A DNA stretch of 64,000 nucleotides from Arcobacter_B sp049472135 (GTDB taxonomy: Bacteria; Campylobacterota; Campylobacteria; Campylobacterales; Arcobacteraceae). The DNA is taken from positions 124,001-188,000 of the forward strand of contig NZ_JBMOVV010000004.1 of assembly GCF_049472135.1 (NCBI RefSeq). Reading direction: 5' to 3'. The notes under the pieces were generated by a model. That model did not search any database. It was given only the letters and a program-made list of their open reading frames with translations, and was not told where the DNA came from. Shown piece after piece: positions 17,004-24,332 of this stretch (its first letter is position 1; every line of letters begins with the position of its first letter). The position numbers and the translations under genes are program-made.

Positions 17004-17938
17004 AAGTGCTCTTTAAAATTCAAAATATCATCATAAGTTAGATTTAAATTCTGCTTTTGATTTTTTTGCAAGATAGGGTTCATTAATGTACCCTGCTCTT
17101 GTATATGTGGTATTCCTGCTAGATGTGCTATTTCATGTGCTAAAATTGCTTTTAATTCACTAAGACTTTCAAAGCCATAAATCTCTATTTTATTCATACT
17201 ATTTGTTACTGTTTTTTCTTTTATTGTAATACCATCTTTTATATAAGTTTTTAAAACAATCTGTTTCTCTCCAATAGCTTGGCCTTTAACTTTTTTGAAA
17301 CCTCTATTTAAAGACTCAATTTCATTAGCTATAGCATAATATGTTTGGATATGAGTATTGTATAAATGTACTTTATTATTGAAACTATTAATAAGTCTTT
17401 TTAAGGCTCTTTGCTCTTTTCTTAACTCTTTTAATTTTTGATTTATTACTACTTTTTTTGTTTTTACATATATCTGAATTTCATCAAACTCTTTTTGATT
17501 AACATCCCTTTTTTGATTTACTTTGTTTATATATGTATTTAACTCATTCGTTTTATCATTTACTTCTTTTTCTAGATTTCTATAAATTTTTGTTTGTTTA
17601 TCAATCTGAATTTTTTTTGACTCAAACTCATTTTGATATTCACTTATCTTCTCTTTTTTTCTATCAAATCTTTTTATTGCCCTATTTATTCTTTTTTCCA
17701 TACTTGATGGTTCTACATAAACAATATCAATAGGTTTTCCCATAGAAGAGTAATCAAATACATCAAAACCAAGTTTTGACTCAAAATGCTCTTCTATTTC
17801 ATCTAGAATATCTTTTAACTGTTTTTCATTTATCTTATCTTCGTAGTATCTGTCAATCTTACCTATTCTTATTTCTTGAAAATCAGCAAATAATAAAGAT
17901 GATGTAATTAGTATTGGAAATAGTATTTTTTTAATCAT
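17000..17938 (-). CDS. Secreted metzincin-like zinc metalloprotease with long coiled coil
   Basis: 312 residues. A signal peptide (about 1-18) leads to a small N-terminal domain, a long coiled coil (about 80-215) and a C-terminal peptidase motif HEIAHLAGIPH at 268-278, an exact HExxHxxGxxH metzincin zinc site, followed at 286 by LMNP, which fits the Met-turn. This resembles matrixin-type proteases. I know no characterised protein with this arrangement. It is expected in the periplasm or outside the cell. No inhibitor or secretion gene is adjacent; it ends convergently with the Panacea gene and starts next to the lysE-like gene on the same strand. Confidence 0.8.
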   Translation of the reverse strand: MIKKILFPILITSSLLFADFQEIRIGKIDRYYEDKINEKQLKDILDEIEEHFESKLGFDVFDYSSMGKPIDIVYVEPSSMEKRINRAIKRFDRKKEKISEYQNEFESKKIQIDKQTKIYRNLEKEVNDKTNELNTYINKVNQKRDVNQKEFDEIQIYVKTKKVVINQKLKELRKEQRALKRLINSFNNKVHLYNTHIQTYYAIANEIESLNRGFKKVKGQAIGEKQIVLKTYIKDGITIKEKTVTNSMNKIEIYGFESLSELKAILAHEIAHLAGIPHIQEQGTLMNPILQKNQKQNLNLTYDDILNFKEHF

Positions 17939-17962
17939 AAACAGATTTTATACTAAAAAGAT

Positions 17963-18559
17963 TTAGATATTATTTAGTAACAATACTACTGCACTTAAAA
18001 TCAATATACTTCCCATTAATAGATTAAACACTTTTATTTTAAATTTTGTATTAAAAAATATAGTGGCTTTTTGACCTAATATTCCCCATAAACTTAGACA
18101 TACATAACAAATAATAAAATACATAAGAATAAATAGAATTAATGTTTCTTTAGAGTTTACAAACATTGAAACACCAGCAAAACATGCTAGCCAAGCTTTA
18201 GGATTTAACCACTGTAATAAAAACCCTTCATAAAACTTCAAAGTTTTACTCTCTTTTGTGTCTAAATCTATTATAGAACTACTAGCAATTTTATATCCAA
18301 TATAAATGATAAATAATGCTGAAATAAGCTCTAAAATCAATAAAAACTTTTTATTAGTTGAAATAAAAAAACTTTCATAAGTAAATGCAATTACTACTAA
18401 CAAAAGAGTAAACCCAATTGTTGCACCTGATATAAATGAAAATGTTTTTTTAAAGCCATTATTTAAGCCAGATGTAACTATCATAGCATTTACAGGCCCT
18501 GGAGAAATAGATAAAACAATACAAAACGAAAGCATTGATATAATAAAAGATATAGTCAT
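17963..18559 (-). CDS. LysE-family exporter
   Basis: 198 residues with five to six membrane helices. The N-terminal SPGPVNAMIV (about 20-29) and the GxxxG-like SGATIGFTLLLVVIAF segment are typical of LysE/RhtB amino-acid exporters, as is FLLQWLNPKAWLACFAGVS near 114. Substrate is probably an amino acid or a related small molecule. An AraC-family regulator lies 52 bases upstream on the same strand, a common pairing in which the regulator controls the exporter. Confidence 0.88.
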   Translation of the reverse strand: MTISFIISMLSFCIVLSISPGPVNAMIVTSGLNNGFKKTFSFISGATIGFTLLLVVIAFTYESFFISTNKKFLLILELISALFIIYIGYKIASSSIIDLDTKESKTLKFYEGFLLQWLNPKAWLACFAGVSMFVNSKETLILFILMYFIICYVCLSLWGILGQKATIFFNTKFKIKVFNLLMGSILILSAVVLLLNNI

Positions 18560-18611
18560 AGAATTCCTTAATTTTTTTAATTAAAGAATTTTATTAGAAA
18601 ATTATATTTTT

Positions 18612-19421
18612 TTATTGTATAAAATTGAGTTGATACTCTTTTGGTGTAGTAGCCACAAAATTTATAAAGTTTCTATGAAAATGACTTTGGTCATAAAACC
18701 CACACTCTAATGCAGTTTCAACAATACTTACTCCATTTTCTAAATAAGTTCTTGCATTGTTAACTTTTAAATTAAGTAAATAAGAATGAGGAGTTATATT
18801 TAAATGCTTTTTGAAAAGTCTAATTATGTAATATTCATTTAAATCAAACATTAAAGATAAATCCTTTAAAGAGATATTCTCTTTATAATTATTTTGCATA
18901 TAGTTTTTTATTTCTTCAAACTTTTCATCCTTTATATTTATTTTGTCTTCATCTAAATAAAGTGAAAAAAAGTCTAAAAAGAAATCTATTAACTCATTCT
19001 CTTTTTCTTCAATACTATTATTTTCATAAATAAAATCGCATAGATTTAAAAATCTACTATAAAACTCTTTTGACTCCAAAAGACTTTTATCTAGATAAAT
19101 AAATTTTGTTATGTTTTTATTAATTATTTTTTGAATTTTTAAACACCAAGACACATCTAGATACATCATATAGTATTTATTTAAAATATTGTCACATGAA
19201 TTACAAGAATGTACTTCATAAGGGTTTATTACTGTTAGTTTATTTTTATTTAACAAAAACTTCTTATTTTGATTAGTATAGATACTAGAACCTTGTTTGT
19301 TAATACCTAAACAAAATGTAGAATGAAAGTGTTTTTTAAAATGTTTATTTGAATTTGAGTATCTTAATTGAAAAAAAGGTAAATTCTCATTTGAATATAT
19401 TTTTGTAAAAAATTTTTCCAT
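18612..19421 (-). CDS. AraC-family transcriptional regulator
   Basis: 269 residues. A cupin-like ligand-binding N-terminal half (FHSTFCLGINKQGSSIYTN) is followed from about residue 165 by two helix-turn-helix motifs: ISLKDLSLMFDLNEYYIIRLFKK and the second ending in CGFYDQSHFHRNFINFVATTPKEYQ, which is the AraC signature. It is transcribed toward a lysE-like gene and diverges from an exported charged protein. An inverted repeat GACTTAA-5-TTAAGTC lies 55 bases upstream and could be its operator. The effector is unknown. Confidence 0.9.
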   Translation of the reverse strand: MEKFFTKIYSNENLPFFQLRYSNSNKHFKKHFHSTFCLGINKQGSSIYTNQNKKFLLNKNKLTVINPYEVHSCNSCDNILNKYYMMYLDVSWCLKIQKIINKNITKFIYLDKSLLESKEFYSRFLNLCDFIYENNSIEEKENELIDFFLDFFSLYLDEDKINIKDEKFEEIKNYMQNNYKENISLKDLSLMFDLNEYYIIRLFKKHLNITPHSYLLNLKVNNARTYLENGVSIVETALECGFYDQSHFHRNFINFVATTPKEYQLNFIQ

Positions 19422-19476
19422 AACTATCTTTTTGTTTACTATAACATAATCTCAATTTAAAGGATTGTACAAAATT

Positions 19477-19495
19477 GACTTAAATAAATTAAGTC
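19477..19495. promoter_or_regulatory. Inverted repeat in divergent promoter region
   Basis: GACTTAA and TTAAGTC separated by five bases, midway between the araC-like gene and the divergent gene at 19547. A likely regulator site, possibly for the AraC protein, though AraC sites are usually direct repeats. Confidence 0.4.
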
Positions 19496-19517
19496 ATATT
19501 CAATTATTATACAATTA

Positions 19518-19523
19518 TATACT
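19518..19523 (+). promoter_or_regulatory. -10 box for the exported charged protein
   Basis: TATACT 23 bases before the ATG at 19547, followed by AAAAAAGGA as ribosome binding site. No convincing -35. Confidence 0.45.
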
Positions 19524-19546
19524 ACAATAAGAAAAAAGGATTCCAA

Positions 19547-19951
19547 ATGAAAAAAAGATTAATCACATTTGCTTTTATTTCTTTACTTGCATTACCACAG
19601 ATTGTAAGTGCTGATAAACCTAGCTGGGCACAAAATGGAAAACCTGATTGGGTTGGGAAAGAAGATAAAAAGTATGAAAGAGAAGAATGGAAGAAAGATA
19701 AAGAACGAGAAAAAAGATACTGGAAAGAGAAAAAAGAGCGAGAAAAAAGAGATTGGAAGGAAGAAAAAAAATATAACAAAAAGCATGAATCAGAAAAAAG
19801 AGATTGGGAAAAAAGAAAAGATAGAGAATATGACAGAGATGATAGAAGATATGAAAATAACAGAAGTGTAAATGAACATGTAGATGAAGCACAAGAGAAA
19901 GTAAATAAAGTTCAATCAGCTGTTGAAACTATTATAGATACAGTTAAATAA
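19547..19951 (+). CDS. Exported, extremely charged helical protein
   Basis: 134 residues. A signal peptide with cleavage site VSA-D near residue 22 leads to KPSWAQNGKPDWVGK and then about 70 residues made almost only of Lys, Glu, Arg, Asp and Trp, with degenerate repeats such as EREKRYWKEKK, EREKRDWKEEK and SEKRDWEKR. The i/i+4 pattern of opposite charges suggests a single stable alpha-helix. The last 30 residues (VDEAQEKVNKVQSAVETII) form a normal amphipathic helix. No family recognised. It should be periplasmic. Frames on the other strand here are shadows created by the repetitive composition. Confidence 0.78.
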   Translation: MKKRLITFAFISLLALPQIVSADKPSWAQNGKPDWVGKEDKKYEREEWKKDKEREKRYWKEKKEREKRDWKEEKKYNKKHESEKRDWEKRKDREYDRDDRRYENNRSVNEHVDEAQEKVNKVQSAVETIIDTVK

Positions 19952-19972
19952 AAGGATTTTATATCCTTTTAT
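19948..19972. terminator. Bidirectional terminator between convergent genes
   Basis: Stem ATAAAAGGAT/ATCCTTTTAT with a five-base loop; it overlaps the stop codons of both the charged-protein gene and the HupE-like gene, and each strand ends in T-rich sequence. Confidence 0.7.
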
Positions 19973-20976
19973 TTATGCATAAGTTTATACTCTCCATTTA
20001 GTTTAAGAATTATTGTTACATTATTTAATGTATCATTTCTCCAATACCAACCATGTGTTCCAATAAATTTAGCTTTTAATAATCCCTCGTCATTTGAAGA
20101 TGTTTTTTCTTTATAACTCTCAAAATACCCATTTACAGCTGTAGATGGTTCTCCATGAAAATCGAAATATAACTTCTCATTACTTTGCCATTCATAACTA
20201 AATTTTTGATTCTTTAAAACCCATAATTTATACTCTTTTTCACCTTTTGCAGGAATAGAAATAGTAATAATATCTTTAAACTCTTCACTATTAGTTTCAC
20301 TTAAACTTTTTTTATAATCCATAAACTGCATTATTGCTAAAATAAAACCTAAGAATATTAAAATAATATTAACAACTTTTTTAATAGTATTAAAATAAAT
20401 AGTTTTATAAATAAATTGTAGTAATAAAAACATAACTATTAATGCAATTATTTGACCTAACTCAATTCCAATATTAAAACTTAATATATTTAAAAGAAGT
20501 TCGTTCTCATTTAAAGGCATTTGCTGTAATCTTGTTGAAAGACCTAATCCATGAATCAAACCAAAGATTAAAACCATTATATTCATATTAAAAAATCTAG
20601 TTTTTAATATGCTGTCTAAAAATCCAAGATTTACAAAAGCTATATAACAAATACTTAAAGCAATAATTGCATCAATTAAATAGTAGTTTATTTGTACTTC
20701 ATAAAAAGTTGCACTTATTAAAGTAACAGAATGCCCTATTGTAAAAAGTGTTATTAATTTTATAATCTCTTTAATACTCTTTATAAAGAAAAGTATCCCA
20801 AATATAAAAAGTAAATGATCATAGCCACTTAGCATATGAGTCATTCCAATATAAATATAACTAAAGTTTCCACCATCAATTATAATTTGTTTTTCTTCAT
20901 CACTCATACCATGAGCAAATAACTCCATAGTTAAAACAAAAAGCAACAAAAATAGATTAAATACTTTTTTATCCAA
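19969..20976 (-). CDS. HupE/UreJ-family membrane protein with C-terminal soluble domain
   Basis: 335 residues from TTG 20976, chosen because AAAGGAGT lies five bases upstream. A signal peptide ends near FAHG. IYIGMTHMLSGYDHLLFIFG and LFTIGHSVTL are the histidine-containing HupE/UreJ_2 motifs of putative nickel/cobalt permeases; six helices extend to about residue 220. The last 115 residues form an extra domain (WSNEKLYFDFHGEP-like segment, then GTHGWYWRNDT) like that of proteins called transmembrane anchor protein, which I recall as separate neighbours of HupE genes. The protein thus looks like a fusion. No hydrogenase, urease or nickel gene is nearby. Confidence 0.8.
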   Translation of the reverse strand: MDKKVFNLFLLLFVLTMELFAHGMSDEEKQIIIDGGNFSYIYIGMTHMLSGYDHLLFIFGILFFIKSIKEIIKLITLFTIGHSVTLISATFYEVQINYYLIDAIIALSICYIAFVNLGFLDSILKTRFFNMNIMVLIFGLIHGLGLSTRLQQMPLNENELLLNILSFNIGIELGQIIALIVMFLLLQFIYKTIYFNTIKKVVNIILIFLGFILAIMQFMDYKKSLSETNSEEFKDIITISIPAKGEKEYKLWVLKNQKFSYEWQSNEKLYFDFHGEPSTAVNGYFESYKEKTSSNDEGLLKAKFIGTHGWYWRNDTLNNVTIILKLNGEYKLMHK

Positions 20977-21076
20977 GTTAACTCCTTTTGCGAATTTTAA
21001 CAAAAAAGTATAGCCTGATTAATGCAATAATAATTTTATGGTAAAATTCTTTTATACTTTTAAATACTGGAATTTT

Positions 21077-21451
21077 ATGAATACAAATGAACTTGAAAAT
21101 ATTGATAAAGAAATAGCAATATTAATAAATGATAAGAATAAATATAACTTTGATGAGTTAAAACAAAAAGTTGAAAAAGTTTTAGAAAAGACAAATATAT
21201 TTATTATTGATGGCAAAGTTAGTACTAAGGCTGTTGATTTATACTTAAAAAATGTTATAACGAAAAGAAATTCTTTAATTAAAGAACAAGAAAAGAAAAA
21301 AATAGATGATAGTATTGAGACTAAATATACTTTGATAGAATCAATTTGCAAAAAACTTGAGTTTGAAAATCAAGAAGATCTTATAAATAAAGTTGATGAA
21401 TTAAAAAAGAAAACTAATCAAGAACTATATACAATAGATAACTCTTTTTAA
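21077..21451 (+). CDS. Small coiled-coil protein, unknown
   Basis: 124 residues from ATG 21077 (TGGAA upstream); an upstream in-frame ATG at 21038 would add a hydrophobic MVKFFYTFKYWNF stretch overlapping the promoter region and is less likely. The product is Lys/Glu/Asn-rich and helical with no membrane segment, and includes repeated ELKQKVEKVLEK / VDELKKKTNQEL patterns. No family recognised. It stands alone between a divergent HupE-like gene and a convergent MIP18-family gene. Confidence 0.6.
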   Translation: MNTNELENIDKEIAILINDKNKYNFDELKQKVEKVLEKTNIFIIDGKVSTKAVDLYLKNVITKRNSLIKEQEKKKIDDSIETKYTLIESICKKLEFENQEDLINKVDELKKKTNQELYTIDNSF

Positions 21452-21474
21452 GTTTTCTTCTTTAAGATAAAAGT

Positions 21475-21810
21475 CTACATGCATTTTGAGTTAGCACTTT
21501 GTAGTTGCTCTAAACCTTTTTGTGAAATCATAGATACATCCCATTTGGGTGAATATACAAACTTAACATTACAATCATCAACTTCATCAATACTTTTGAT
21601 TTGATTCACTATTTCTTCAGAAAAAGAGTATGTACTATTACATCTTGAATTAATCATTGTTGTTTCAATATTTACATAAACATTTTCATCTTTTAATTCA
21701 ACATCAGTTTTATAAATAAGCCCTAAATCATAAATACTTACTGGTAATTCTATATCCTGAATATTTTTTAATTTTTGAATTACTTTCTGTTCAATATTCT
21801 CTTTTTTCAT
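21475..21810 (-). CDS. MIP18/DUF59-family metal-sulfur cluster assembly protein
   Basis: 111 residues from ATG 21810, with GAAGGAT upstream; longer in-frame starts lack a site. The family (SufT, PaaD, MIP18) helps iron-sulfur cluster assembly. VIQKLKNIQDIELPVSIYDL then GLIY and the later SPKWDVSMIS match the P-V-x-I-x-D-L-G-L-V-Y and W...m[ST] motifs. The conserved reactive cysteine is probably that in NSRCNST. It stands alone; no suf or isc gene is adjacent. Confidence 0.82.
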   Translation of the reverse strand: MKKENIEQKVIQKLKNIQDIELPVSIYDLGLIYKTDVELKDENVYVNIETTMINSRCNSTYSFSEEIVNQIKSIDEVDDCNVKFVYSPKWDVSMISQKGLEQLQSANSKCM

Positions 21811-21974
21811 ATTTAAATATCCTTCTACTTTTTTAAAAATAGAATAATACAAAAGTTTTATAGCGTGAATATAGTCAAAAAAATTTTACTTTCTAAAATT
21901 AAAGTATTTTTTAACTATGTTAATTTTATTTTATAATACAACTAAGAATTATTTTTTAAGCTAATTTTTTGTTT

Positions 21975-22427
21975 TTACCATTTAGGTTCAAAAGCTACTC
22001 TCTTTCCATCATCTGTTGAATACTCTTCCATAGAGTTTTCTTTTGATTGTATCACCATATAAGTCATAAAATCATTAGAATCATTTCTAATACCTCTTAC
22101 TCCTTTAGGTGCAACTCTTACAACTGAGCCTTCTTTTATATCAAAACAATTACCATCAACCTGAAAATATCCATGCCCTTTTAAAATAATATATGTTTCT
22201 TCATTTTTATTATGAATATGAAAGTATGGTTGTTCTGTTTTTGCTGGCAAAGAATTAAATGATATTTCCGTCCCTGTTGCATTTGTAGCATCTTTTAAAA
22301 ATACTTTACCTTCTATTTCTTGTTTATTTACTTTGTGAATTAGTGAGTATTTCATCAATTCATCTAAACTTCCTAAGTTTACAGCTGTATAGTTTACATC
22401 TTCTACTATTTTTTCAATCTCTTGCAT
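21975..22427 (-). CDS. Cupin-domain protein
   Basis: 150 residues. The two cupin motifs are visible: PYFHIHNKNEETYIILKGHG (motif 1, about 72-91) and VAPKGVRGIRNDSND with the last histidine replaced (motif 2, about 108-125). Metal ligands H74, H76 and E80/81 are likely. The substrate is unknown; members include sugar isomerases, dioxygenases and ligand-sensing domains. A perfect 18-bp palindrome lies 13 bases before the start codon, so the gene is likely under a dedicated repressor. Confidence 0.85.
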   Translation of the reverse strand: MQEIEKIVEDVNYTAVNLGSLDELMKYSLIHKVNKQEIEGKVFLKDATNATGTEISFNSLPAKTEQPYFHIHNKNEETYIILKGHGYFQVDGNCFDIKEGSVVRVAPKGVRGIRNDSNDFMTYMVIQSKENSMEEYSTDDGKRVAFEPKW

Positions 22428-22439
22428 GATATTTCCTTT

Positions 22440-22457
22440 TTTGACTATTTAGTCAAA
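22440..22457. promoter_or_regulatory. 18-bp palindromic operator before the cupin gene
   Basis: TTTGACTA and TAGTCAAA around a two-base centre: an 8-2-8 perfect palindrome. The size and position suit a MarR-, TetR- or HxlR-type dimeric repressor. No such regulator gene lies next to it in this window. Confidence 0.6.
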
Positions 22458-22553
22458 TAATATAAAGAAATTAACATAATACAGATTAAATGAATATTAA
22501 CTTATAAAAAAGTAGATGAATTAAAAAAAGAAGTGATTTATAAATGAAGTTTT

Positions 22554-22581
22554 AAAAGAGGTTGATTTCGCAACCTCTTTT
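22554..22581 (-). terminator. Terminator after adk
   Basis: Eleven-bp stem AAAAGAGGTTG with its complement, six-base loop and T tail on the minus strand, just past the adk stop. Confidence 0.75.
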
Positions 22582-22589
22582 ATTAAGAA

Positions 22590-23234
22590 TTATGCTTCAA
22601 TAGCAGCAAACATATCAGCAGTAACTTCTGATACATCTTTAGTACCATCAAGTTCTACCATTACACCCATTTCAGTATAGAATTTAATTAATGGAGCTGT
22701 TTGATCATGGTATGCACCAAGTCTACTTTTAACAGTTTCAGCATTATCATCTTTTCTAATAACTAATTCACCACCACAGTAGTCACATTTACCCTCTTCT
22801 TTTGAAGGATTGAAGTCAACATGGAATGAAGCACCACAGTCAGGACAAACTCTTCTTCCTGTAATTCTTCCAACGATTAACTCATCTGGAACGTTTAATG
22901 AAATAACTTTATCTAAAGAGATGTTCATATTAGCCATTAACTCTTTTAAAGCTTCTGCTTGTGCTAAAGTTCTTGGGAAACCATCTAAGATGAAACCTTT
23001 TTTACAGTCATCTTCAGCAAGTCTATCTTTAATAATACCAATAATAGTTGAATCAGGAACTAATTGACCCTCATCCATAAACTTCTTAGCTTCCATACCC
23101 ATTTCAGTTTTATCTGCAATAGCAGCTCTTAAAATATCACCTGTAGAGATTTGAGGGATGTCATACTTTTCTATTAAAAATTTTGCTTGTGTACCTTTTC
23201 CTGCACCTGGTGCACCAAATACCATTAAATTCAT
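22590..23234 (-). CDS. adk: Adenylate kinase
   Basis: 214 residues from ATG 23234, preceded by AAGGAAATTGAAT; an upstream ATG at 23291 would add a basic stretch not found in the family. It interconverts ATP+AMP and 2 ADP. G-loop GAPGAGKGT (7-15), GFPRTLAQAEA and the long LID with CPDC and CDYC (a zinc-binding four-cysteine LID) are visible. Single-gene unit with its own terminator. Confidence 0.95.
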   Translation of the reverse strand: MNLMVFGAPGAGKGTQAKFLIEKYDIPQISTGDILRAAIADKTEMGMEAKKFMDEGQLVPDSTIIGIIKDRLAEDDCKKGFILDGFPRTLAQAEALKELMANMNISLDKVISLNVPDELIVGRITGRRVCPDCGASFHVDFNPSKEEGKCDYCGGELVIRKDDNAETVKSRLGAYHDQTAPLIKFYTEMGVMVELDGTKDVSEVTADMFAAIEA

Positions 23235-23339
23235 ATTCAATTTCCTTGATTTCTTTTTGTGTGATTGTATAAAAAAAGTAGTTAATATCACCTAAGATAA
23301 AACAATTAGCCCCATAAATTAAAAATAAAGTGCTTACTT

Positions 23340-23687
23340 TTACTCTTTCATATCATTTTTTACTTTTTCTATACTGGAACTCAAGATATTTTTGTAATAA
23401 AATGTATAAATTAACATTAATGTAATTAACATAATTGATACAACTAAAAAAGGTTTAAAATCAAAAGGTAGTGAACCTATAAATGTAAACATCAATAAAC
23501 CACCATTTGCTATAATAAAAAATATCAAAAGCTTTGCATAAATAGAAAATGTACTTGAAGCAAACATCAAAAGCTTAATACTAGAAACATAACTACTATT
23601 CATATAAGATGTGAGTTTATCACATCCCTCTATTTCTTTGATATTTTTTGTAAATTCATTAATTTGATTATTTATATTTTTAAACAT
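23340..23687 (-). CDS. Small membrane protein, unknown
   Basis: 115 residues with two or three hydrophobic helices (about 38-60 and 70-95) flanked by charged helices. No family recognised. It follows another small membrane protein gene by five bases and is probably cotranscribed with it; a joint membrane role is an inference from this spacing only. Confidence 0.6.
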   Translation of the reverse strand: MFKNINNQINEFTKNIKEIEGCDKLTSYMNSSYVSSIKLLMFASSTFSIYAKLLIFFIIANGGLLMFTFIGSLPFDFKPFLVVSIMLITLMLIYTFYYKNILSSSIEKVKNDMKE

Positions 23688-23692
23688 CTATT

Positions 23693-23944
23693 TTAATCTT
23701 TTTTAGGTGGAGGTGGTAAGATTCTATTAAAATCATAAGGAACTATATCTCTTTCAATTCTTTCAGTAAAATCATAAAGTTTAATACATATACCAAATAA
23801 AATAAACCATACAAATATTTGATTGACAATAGGAATAGAAAAAACAACGCCAATGATAACACCTAGAATACCTATTTTTATTAAATAACCATCAACTTCT
23901 TTTTGTTTAGCAATTTTATAATAGTTTTTTATTTTATCTAACAT
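23693..23944 (-). CDS. Small membrane protein, unknown
   Basis: 83 residues from ATG 23944, which has AAGGAAAATTAT directly upstream; the longer frame from 23977 is unlikely. One long or two short membrane helices (about 25-60) are followed by a cytoplasmic tail ending in LPPPPKKD. No family recognised. Forms a pair with the gene at 23340-23687. Confidence 0.6.
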   Translation of the reverse strand: MLDKIKNYYKIAKQKEVDGYLIKIGILGVIIGVVFSIPIVNQIFVWFILFGICIKLYDFTERIERDIVPYDFNRILPPPPKKD

Positions 23945-24054
23945 ATAATTTTCCTTTTTTATAGATAATAGTACCATTTATAGATAAAATTTTTAAGAAA
24001 AAGTAGTATGTTTAGTGAATATTTTGAGAATTTGGGAAAAAAATCTAAAGTTTT

Positions 24055-24261
24055 TTACTTAGATTTTTTTCTAGAAGCTTTTGCAATTTTAGCTTTTTTC
24101 TTAGCTTTTGCTTTATTTTGACTCGCAGCTTTTCTAGCATTTACAACTTGATCTTTTACTGTTGTATCTTTACTAAAAGCTTTAGGAGTAGAATTGCTTT
24201 TTGCTTGAATTAGATTCATTTTTGTAGTTTTTACACTATTGTTATTTTGACTTTTAGCCAT
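24055..24261 (-). CDS. Histone-H1-like Lys/Ala-rich basic protein
   Basis: 68 residues. The N-terminal half is Asn/Ser/Thr/Lys-rich; the last 25 residues alternate Ala and Lys (ASQNKAKAKKKAKIAKASRK), resembling the tails of bacterial histone H1-like and AlgP-like proteins that bind DNA or RNA. There is no folded-domain signature. It stands alone upstream of guaB on the same strand, without an obvious terminator between. Nucleic-acid binding is inferred from composition. Confidence 0.6.
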   Translation of the reverse strand: MAKSQNNNSVKTTKMNLIQAKSNSTPKAFSKDTTVKDQVVNARKAASQNKAKAKKKAKIAKASRKKSK

Positions 24262-24300
24262 ATTTAATCCCGAATTATTTTAATTTTATGAGAATTTCTT

Positions 24301-24331
24301 AAATTAAAAAGGTGTATTACCTTTTTAATTT
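24301..24331 (-). terminator. Terminator after guaB
   Basis: Thirteen-bp perfect stem AAATTAAAAAGGT with its complement and a five-base loop, one base past the guaB stop. Confidence 0.75.
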
Positions 24332-24332
24332 A

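Noticed and set aside
16509..17938. Panacea protein and the convergent metalloprotease as a toxin-antitoxin pair
   Set aside because: They are on opposite strands, overlap only at their 3' ends and the protease has a signal peptide; no shared promoter is possible.
19592..19892. Several long open frames on both strands opposite and within the charged-protein gene
   Set aside because: They arise from the repetitive Lys/Glu codons (AAR/GAR) of the real gene at 19547-19951; only that frame has a signal peptide and a binding site.
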